NCBI GenBank assembly: GCA_038277395.1
Contig: CM076189.1
Span: 83,565,421 to 83,629,420, forward strand
Direction: 5' to 3'
Source of the DNA: Dryocosmus kuriphilus
Lineage: Eukaryota; Arthropoda; Insecta; Hymenoptera; Cynipidae
DNA length: 64,000 nucleotides
The position numbers were made by a program, and so were the translations under genes. The notes under the pieces are model-generated. The model saw nothing but the letters and a program-made list of their open reading frames with translations, was not told where the DNA came from and did no database searches. Of this stretch, positions 57,329 to 64,000 are shown in pieces; positions within the stretch are counted from its first letter, which is position 1; each line of letters starts with the position of its first letter.

Positions 57329-57658
57329 TTAAATATTAATAATAAACTTTTCATCCCATCTTTTACTCCGTAGCCCTTTAACAAAGATTGTGTGAGCACC
57401 TGCTAATGTTTCTTTTAGTATGTTTCTAACTTCTTCGTAGGGTGTATCTCCAACATTCCACTCAATTCCACTGTAATTGTACATAAGCCGTAGATTTTCA
57501 CACTTATGTCTTCGTGGTAGTGAATTCCATCTGCAGGGTGACTCGAACAGGCAGACTAGCGGTTGACTGCCTTCCTGGAGAGTTAGTATGGCCAACTTCT
57601 TGAAGACAAAGTCGTTGTAGGATCGCTTGAAGCCTTGGATGTCTACGATAAACTCCAT
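57329..57658 (-). CDS. 'VDIQGFK' protein, intact copy, left arm
   Basis: 109 residues from ATG 57,658 (MEFIVDIQGFKRSYNDFVFK), chosen because the promoter lies just upstream and the right arm aligns there. Then CLFESPCRWNSLPRRH, YNYSGIEWNVGDTPYEEV and HTIFVKGLRSKRWDEKF. I recall this as a recurrent insect element-associated family. The spaced acidic residues and VKGL..KRW box recall a DEDD-type 3'-5' exonuclease fold, but the first motif is DIQ rather than DxE, so activity is uncertain. It lies upstream of and parallel to the small element protein. Confidence 0.6.
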   Translation of the reverse strand: MEFIVDIQGFKRSYNDFVFKKLAILTLQEGSQPLVCLFESPCRWNSLPRRHKCENLRLMYNYSGIEWNVGDTPYEEVRNILKETLAGAHTIFVKGLRSKRWDEKFIINI

Positions 57659-57665
57659 CTTGGAG

Positions 57666-57710
57666 GGAACTGATTTTTTTTTACCAGAGGCCGCTTTCTT
57701 ATACTCTCTT
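57666..57710 (-). promoter_or_regulatory. TATA/Inr core promoter of left 'VDIQGFK' gene
   Basis: TATAAGAAAGC starting at 57,703, TCAGTT initiator with its A at 57,671: 32 bp apart, the arthropod spacing. The ATG follows about 13 nt downstream. Confidence 0.65.
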
Positions 57711-57889
57711 GTCAAACCCCAACCCCTCGATATTACCCTCAACAATACCCTCAGACATATAAATATCGAAATGTTTCACTTTTGAAATTGCTTGTAAGCA
57801 ACTAATTCAGTATTTCTTATTTGCTTTTAGTATAAATAATTCTATTGTCCAATCTGGATGCATTAGCTTTCCCAAAACTTATTTGTATT

Positions 57890-58745
57890 AATTATGGAGG
57901 AGGAGGAGGAGCAGGAGGAGGAGGAGGAGGTTTAACAATACTTTACTTTACATTAACATGAGTTTAATATTAGTTCAATATTACCTCAACATTATATTAA
58001 CATCACATCATTATTAGTTTAACACTAGCTTAACATTACCTTGTCATTACCCTAACTATAATTTAACGTTAGGTTAGCATTAATTTAGCGTTAGCTTTAC
58101 GTTCGTCTAATATTACGTCAACATTACTTTAACATTAGTTTAACCTTACTTTGAATTTACATTAACATTAATTTAACTTTAATTTAACATTACTTTAGCA
58201 TTACTTTAACCCTACTTTAACATTAATTTAATGTTACTGGTTGACGATGATGAAGGGGTGCATGAGGAGGAGGAGGTTTAACTTTCCTTTAACATTACAT
58301 TAACATTACCTTAGCGTTACATTAACATTACTTTAACGTTAGTTTATCGTTACTTTTGCATTCTCTTAAGTATACTTTAACGTTAGTTTAGCATTAGTTT
58401 AATGTTAGTTTAACGTTACCTTAACGTTAGATTAACGTTACATTAACGTTAGTTTAACGTTACTTTAACGTTAGTTTATCTTTACTTTCATGTTACTTGA
58501 GGAGGAGGAGGAAGGGGAGGAGGTTCAACATTAACTTAAAGGTAGATTAACATTACTTTAACATTAGTTTAACTTTACTTTATTATTACTTTAACTATAC
58601 TTTACCGTTAGTTTATCATTACCTGAGGACGAGGAGGAGGAATAGGAGGAGAAGTACGTAGAGGTTTATCATTAATTTAACGTTACACTAGCATTACTTT
58701 AACATTATTTCAACCTTACTTTAACATTACCATAACTATACTGCT
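57890..58745. repeat. GGA and TTAACATTA minisatellites, left arm
   Basis: Blocks of (GGA)n followed by GTTTAACATTACTTTAACATT repeats, four or five alternations. The right arm has the mirror image at 59,870-60,955 with (TCC)n and AATGTTAA. Confidence 0.9.
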
Positions 58746-58984
58746 GAAGCAATTATATAGCTGAAGCAAGTAGGTACTGAAATATGTTGTATACAGTTAT
58801 TATTACACGCGATAAATCATATGTTAGACATTTGAAGAGATGCGATGAGTAGGAGGAGTATGGGGAGAATTATCATTGCTTAAGAGTTTATTCAAGATTC
58901 GATAATTTGAAAGACATGAGAAATAATCTTGCGTGGCAAAGGATCATGTGTATGATGATGGTGATGAGAGAGGATTTCATCAAG

Positions 58985-59260
58985 TCAACAAGATACCTTA
59001 TTCTAACTCTAAAAGAGCCCTTAAAATTTTTAAATCACAATTTGTGCAATAGAATCGTACCATTCTCCCTTTTCCAGCTCTAAAAGCGCTTCCTAAAATT
59101 TCAAAAACTACAATTTCTGCAATCAGAACATATCATTCTCCTTTTTCCAGCTCCAAAAACGTTCCCTGAAACTTCAAAATTACAATTTGTGTACTCAAAA
59201 CATACAACTCTCCCTGTTCCAGCTCTAGAAACGTCCCCTGAAATTTATTTCCACCGTTCC
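58985..59260. repeat. ~70-bp tandem repeat next to apex, left
   Basis: Three to four copies of a unit with CCAGCTCTAAAAACGTTCCC, TGAAATTTCAAAA and ACAATTTGTGCAAT. Mirrored at 59,360-59,600. Confidence 0.8.
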
Positions 59261-59278
59261 AGCTGATTAAAACTGAGG

Positions 59279-59333
59279 ACAAGGCGGGTAAAGATTATGA
59301 GCTTGCACATGGTACTCATCAACGGGAAAGTCA
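59279..59333. other. Palindrome centre (spacer)
   Basis: TTCCAGCTGATTAAAACTGA (59,255-59,276) is answered by TCAGTTTTTACCAGCTGGAA (59,334-59,353). The bases between are the only unpaired central sequence. Confidence 0.75.
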
Positions 59334-59359
59334 TCAGTTTTTACCAGCTGGAATGGGGG

Positions 59360-59600
59360 AAATAAATTTCAGAGGACGTTCTTGTAGCAGGAACAGGGAG
59401 CGTGGTATGCTTTGATTGCACAAACTTTAATTTCGAAATTGCGGGGAACGATTTTGGAGCTGGAACAGGGGGAAATGTATGCTTCGATTGCACAAATTGT
59501 AGTTTTCGAAATTTCAGGGAACGTTTTCAGAGCTGGAACAGGGAGAGTGGTATAAGTCGATTGCACAAATAGTGATTTTCAAATTTTTGTGGACTTTTTT
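59360..59600. repeat. ~70-bp tandem repeat next to apex, right
   Basis: Copies of AGCTGGAACAGGG, GATTGCACAAATTGTAGTTT and GAAATTTCAGGGAACG, inverted relative to the left set. Confidence 0.8.
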
Positions 59601-59869
59601 AGTGTTGGAATAAGGTAAATTGTTAATTTGGTGAAAGCCTCTCTCATAATCATCATCATTCACAGGATCCTTTGCTATGCAAGATTATTTCTCATGCCTT
59701 CCAAATTAGCAAGTCTTGAATAAACATTTAAGCAATGATCATTCTCCCCATTCTCCTCCTACTCACCACATCTCTTGAAACAACTAACCTATGATTTATG
59801 GTGTGTAATAATGAATGTATGCAACATATTTCAGTACCTACTTGTTTGAGATACAAAATGATTATGCTC

Positions 59870-60955
59870 TCCTTCCCCTCCTCCTCCTCCTCCTCCTGCT
59901 CCTTCTCATCTACCTCCTCGTTATCCTCCTCCACCTCCCACACCACCTCAAGTAATGCTGAACTAATGTTGAAGTACATTTAAAGTAGTGTTAATTTAAT
60001 GTTAAACTAATGTTAAAGTAACGTTAATATAATATTATAGTACTCTTAAAACTCTTCATATTCCTCCTCCTCAAGTAATGTTAATCTAACGTTAAAGTAG
60101 AGTTAAATTAATATTAAAGTAAAGCTGAACTAATGTTAAAGTAATGTTAATTTGGCTTTAAATTAATGATAAACCTCCTCCTACTCCTCTTCCTCCTCCT
60201 CCTCCTCCTTAAGTAATGTTAAACTAACGTTAAAGTATAGCTAAAGCAATGTGAAAGTAACGTTAATCTCACGTTGTGGTAATGTTTATGTAACGTTGAA
60301 ATAATATTAATGCAATGTTAGGGCAACGCTAAGCCTCCTCCTCGTCTTTCTCCTCTTCCTCTTGCTCATCATCATCCAGTAATGTTAAACTAATGTTAAA
60401 GTATGGTTAAAGTAATGTTAAAGTAATGTTAAACTAAAGTTAAATTAATGTTAATGAAATGTTAAAGTATGGTTAAACTAGTGTTAAAGTAATGTTAATG
60501 TCATGTTAAAGTAAAGTGAAACCTCCTCCTCATCCTGCTCCTCCTCCTCCTCCTCCTCCTCCTCCTCCACCTCCTCCTCCTCCTCCGCCTCAAGTAATGT
60601 TAAAGTAACGTTAAGGTAACATTAAAGTAAGGTTAAACAAACGTTAGTGTAATGTTAGGTGAACGCAAAACTAACGTTAAACTAGTGCTAAGATAACGAT
60701 AAAGTAACGTTAAACTAACATTAAACTAACGTGAATGTAATGTTAGGTGAACGTAAAACTAACTTTAAATTAATGCTAAACTAACGTTAATGTATAGTTA
60801 AAGTAATGAAAAAGTAATGTTAAGCTAGTGTTAGACTAATATTGATGTAATGTTAACTTAATGTTAAGGTAATGTTAAAATAGTGTTAAATCAATGTTAG
60901 TGTAATCTTAATGTAATGTTAAACCTCCTCCTCCTCCACCTCCTCCTCCTACTCC
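59870..60955. repeat. TCC and AATGTTAA minisatellites, right arm
   Basis: Inverse of 57,890-58,745, somewhat longer. Frames through it encode only serine or glutamate runs and are not genes. Confidence 0.9.
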
Positions 60956-61144
60956 TTGATTAATATAAACAAGTCTTGAGGAAGCTCATGCAAACAGATT
61001 GGAAAATAAAATTATTTATACTAAAATCAAATAAGAAATATTGCATTAGTCACTTCGAAGCAATTTCAAAAGTCAAACAATTCGATATTTATCTCTTGGA
61101 AGGTAGTAGTGAGGGTAATATCGATGGACGGGGGTTTGACAGAA

Positions 61145-61185
61145 GGGTATAAAAAAGCGGCCTTTGGCTGAAAAAATCAGTTCCT
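61145..61185 (+). promoter_or_regulatory. TATA/Inr core promoter of right 'VDIQGFK' gene
   Basis: TATAAAAAAGCGG at 61,148; TCAGTTCC with initiator A at 61,179: 31 bp. Better TATA than the left copy, although the gene behind it is broken. Confidence 0.65.
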
Positions 61186-61397
61186 GTCAAGATAGAGTTA
61201 TCGTAGACATCCAAGGCTTCAAGCTATCCTACAACGACTTTGTATTCAAGGAGTTGGCCATAATACCTCTCCAAGAAGATGCTCAATCACTAGTCTTCCT
61301 CTTCGAGTCACCCTGCAGCTGGAATTCACTACCAGGAAGATATAAGGGACTACCATTTATTGAAGAAAATGCACATGGAATCTGCCATTTCATATAG
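61186..61397 (+). pseudogene. 'VDIQGFK' protein, broken copy, right arm
   Basis: The start ATG is ATA here and the next codons have a 1-nt change. RVIVDIQGFKLSYNDFVFKE and FESPCSWNSLPGRY are kept. After GRYKG the sequence jumps to what lies beyond the stop in the left arm (PFIEENAHG...), a deletion of about 200 bp removing the C-terminal half. Confidence 0.7.
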
Positions 61398-61989
61398 TCA
61401 TCACAGTTTTCATACAAGAAATTGTGCAGTACAGAATGCGATTGACCTCAAAACCTGAATTCTAAATCATTCACATCAGCTTTCACTTACCTATACTCCA
61501 AATAATGTAGATGAATCAGATACTAGTAATAATATTATAATCACTTAGACTGTATTTTATAAAATTTTGTTTAATATTTTATGAGTAGATGTCATGTTAA
61601 CGGAATAAAAATGAGAATTTTATGTCTATAATACCTCTCCTATTAGTTAATTATTTTAAGTAATTGATTAAAATTAATCACTTTTAAATAATAATGTTAA
61701 GTTAGTTTTAAGATAAACTAAGTTCGATTTTAATTTTAATTTTTAAATTTGCTCCAAGTTCGATTTGAGTGAAAGCGACCTTCGTGCTTTATGTAGGCAC
61801 TGAATTGGTGGTCGACGTAGGTGGGAGACTCTGAGTTTGAGATAGGTGGCGGTACCACCCTTTAAAAGTTGGGTCTCCGGAACAATTTCTTCATTCTGGC
61901 ATCTCCGAAGTCTGTGGAATCAGCACCAGTACCTTAAACACTTCACCATCAAAACCTTGTAACAAATATTCCTCTCCAAGAACAGCAAA
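61398..61989. other. Linker between the two right-arm genes
   Basis: Mirror of 56,680-57,320, with a TTTAAAA (61,861) and TTCATTC initiator 32 bp later ahead of the next gene. No frame. Confidence 0.5.
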
Positions 61990-62304
61990 ATGCATCTAAC
62001 GGAACTCAATTTGATTAGTCGTATGGAGAGCTTCCAACCCACGAAGCCGATGTCTGAGATGACTGTTAATGAGACGTATGCTGTGACGAATATCGGCAGA
62101 GTGCAGACGAAATACGGTTTCAGGATGTAAGCAAAACTGGAGAAGCGTTTCGCCGTATTTTTACCAGGAAGACTCTTGAAGGTATTGGATGGAGACACTA
62201 CAATGTTGGAAAATATGCAAGAAGCCGCCGTCTTGAAGAAGTTTCGAATGAAGTATCTAAGTGGAGCTTATTATATAGTTGAGTTCAAGTTTTTAACAGA
62301 ATAA
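61990..62304 (+). pseudogene. Small element protein (as at 18,672), right arm
   Basis: ATG 61,990, stop 62,302-62,304. MHLTELNLISRMESF, EMTVNETYAVTNIGRVQTKY, then in-frame TAA after FRM, then KLEKRFAVFLPGRLLKVL, KKFRMKYLSGAY and EFKFLTE. The C-terminus is longer and closer to the Polinton I protein than the left copy. Only one stop interrupts it. Confidence 0.7.
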
Positions 62305-63880
62305 TAAATAAATTTTTGAAGGAACTAATACAAGAATTCTTATTTCATTTTACAATAGATTAATTTTGATTAATCTTAAACTACTCACAAACTCTTAAAT
62401 TTTACAATGGGTTTTGCTTTTACTAATTAAAGGAGGACCTTAGGTTGGAGTGCGTAGACTCTAGTGGCGCTGTTTGCTGAGGATCGCGGTCGGTGGGGCA
62501 GAACCCTGACGTATCGGGCGAGATCATATTTTATTTATTTTATTTGCCTTATTTATTTTATTTACTTTATTTGTCTTATTTATATTATTTATCTCTTTAT
62601 TTTATTTATTTTGTTTATTTTATTTATTTTATTTACTTAATTTATTTTATTAATTTTATTTATTTTATTAATTTTATTTATTTTACTTATTTTATTTATT
62701 TTACTTATATTATTTGTTCTTTTTATTTTCGCAACCTGCTGGTTTCAAGTGACATGATCAAAATAATGGTTCGGTGTATGCATCTGAGTAAGACACGTTT
62801 TTTCAAACGTGTCGTATTATTTTAATAGGACCCATTTTTATTTATTTCATTTATTTAATTTGTTGAATTTATTTTATTAATTTTATTTATTTTGTTTATT
62901 GTACTTAAAAAATTTTTAATTTGTGCTTAGTCACTTTGAGTGATGCTATAGTATAAGAGTATATAGAAAATATATTTTTTTGGAAAAGAAGAGTTCGATA
63001 TATTATAATTTCAAGAAGGGACTAAGGGTGATGCTAACCGAGGAAAACATCGGCGTTGGTATATGAGGCATGCGCAGGTGGTTTCTCCTTATAGAGATTA
63101 AAAAAGCCACCATTACTTATTGCTGCGAACATGTAGGTTAGAATTTAAGAATATCCCCTCCGAGCAAGCTGCATCAAGTTCAAAGATTCTAGCTAACGTG
63201 GGCAAGGTAGATCGAAAGGTAAGGTAATGTATATCCCTGACATATCGACCGAGGCTACTCCCCTGACATGAATCTGCATTCTTTATTTCGTTTTTTTCTG
63301 TTTTCTTTTTTATTTTATTCTGCTCTATTATACAATATTATTTCTTTCATTATGTTCTTTTTTATTTTATCTTGTTTTATTTTACGTTATCTTATTTCAT
63401 GTTGTTTTATTTTAATCCATTTTGCTTTATTATCTTTTATTTTACTATACAATCGTTCTATTTATTTTATTTCATGAATGTTCCCACCAAGCAACATGCA
63501 TCAAGCTCAAAGATTCTGGCTGAGTTAGGTAAGGTGGATTGAAAAGTAAGGTAAGATATATCGCTGACATATCGACCGAGGCTAATCCCTTGACACGAAT
63601 CTACATTTATATTTCGTTTTTTTTTTTTCTGTTTTTTATTTTATCTTATCCTACTCTATTATATATTATTTGTTGATTATGTTTTATTTTATTTCATTTT
63701 GTTTTATTTTATTCCATTTTCTTTATTATTTTTTATTTCTCTTTATATCGTTTTATTTATTTTATTTCATTTTGTTTTACTTTATCTATTTTATTAATTT
63801 TATTTAAAAGAGACACTTGAGCGGGAGCGGTGAGATAGTAAGGTCGTGAGTTGTCTATATGTGACGTATCACCAACTCCG
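62305..63880. repeat. Right-arm linker and TTTTATTTTATT-rich repeats
   Basis: Mirror of the left-arm 54,060-56,370, with one full copy and part of a second of the ~850-bp unit. The poly-C tract has no counterpart. Frames here encode only repeat translations. Confidence 0.7.
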
Positions 63881-63960
63881 TAGTTGGCGTAGTGGTAAGA
63901 GCGTTTAGCTGTCAAGTAGGCGGCCACGGGTTAGATTCCCCAAGCTTGAGTCAATTTTTT
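63881..63960 (+). ncRNA. tRNA-derived pol III promoter (SINE-like), right arm
   Basis: TGGCGTAGTGG (63,885-63,895) and GGTTAGATTCC (63,929-63,939, one mismatch to the B-box). The downstream GCTTGAGTCAATTTTTTGC mirrors 53,975-54,000. Confidence 0.6.
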
Positions 63961-64000
63961 GCTGACTTACTGAATTTATTTATTTTAATCATTTTATTTA

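Larger units (their letters stand above)
53950..64000. repeat. Giant foldback inverted repeat (palindrome), continues past window end
   Basis: The left arm (about 53,950-59,280) and right arm (about 59,330-64,000) carry the same landmarks in mirrored order. These are the tRNA-like box, AAATAAAAT repeats, a TCATGTCAGGGGATTAG block, a CAAGAAGGGACTAAG block, the two genes, GGA/TTAACATTA minisatellites and the ~70-bp repeat. Spacer at the centre about 50 bp. Arms differ by indels and substitutions, so this is not a simple assembly mirror. It could be a foldback transposon or a head-to-head dimer of a linear element. Confidence 0.85.

Noticed and set aside
59728..59983. Glu-rich and Ser-rich frames near 59.8 kb
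   Set aside because: They are the two strands of (TCC)n minisatellite.
62493..62825. 110-codon Tyr/Phe/Leu-rich frame
   Set aside because: TTTATTTTATT repeat translation; the mirrored left arm does not preserve it.

Overview
The window is arthropod nuclear DNA, most likely from a hymenopteran such as a parasitoid or gall wasp. That assignment is inferred from the mix of elements (BEL/Pao, gypsy, Penelope, a LINE, mariner, Maverick/Polinton), from AT richness, from split genes and from TATA plus TCAGT core promoters. No operon, rRNA or CRISPR is visible. Almost every transposon protein is broken by stops, frameshifts or deletions.

The backbone is a tandemly duplicated unit present four times in the same order: Penelope-like remnant (+), last exon of an unknown gene (-), long foldback sequence, a small 84-nt exon, a degenerate AAATCCCTTAAA satellite, a signal-peptide exon and a conserved GC-richer block. 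Unit I is about 1-10,030, unit II 28,800-33,700, unit III 38,690-42,511 and unit IV 52,100-53,590. Units I and II keep three exons of 58 nt, 84 nt and about 0.5 kb. All the introns are phase 1, which predicts a secreted protein of about 210 residues of no family I recognise. Unit III has lost exon 1 to a gypsy insertion, and unit IV keeps only the last exon.

Between the units sit two related Maverick/Polinton elements. Polinton I (about 18,138-28,200) has matching terminal inverted repeats. It carries a small DNA-element protein, a phospholipase A2-like gene, a packaging-type ATPase, two structural or unknown genes, an integrase with a chromodomain, a tRNA-Trp-like array and a protein-primed family-B DNA polymerase. 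Polinton III (about 45,470-51,304) adds remnants of minor capsid and cysteine protease genes. It has lost the integrase core and nearly all of the polymerase. Both share the same right flank, so their insertion predates the unit duplication.

Other insertions: a BEL/Pao element with both LTRs inside the unit I gene (2,631-7,448), a second partial BEL/Pao (14,510-18,005), a LINE tail (12,420-13,900), a mariner remnant in unit III and a truncated gypsy element (42,512-45,410). From 33,700 to 38,000 lie unclassified repeats: a GTGCAC/CACGTG cluster, a GCGAAGCGC block and a satellite that reverses polarity midway.

From about 53,950 to the window end is one foldback structure of about 10 kb centred near 59,305. 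Each arm carries, from outside in, a tRNA-like pol III promoter, AAATAAAAT-rich repeats, a small gene related to the Polinton I 18,672-19,091 gene, a 'VDIQGFK' gene with its own TATA/Inr promoter, GGA plus TTAACATTA minisatellites and a ~70-bp tandem repeat at the apex. The two genes have decayed differently in the two arms.
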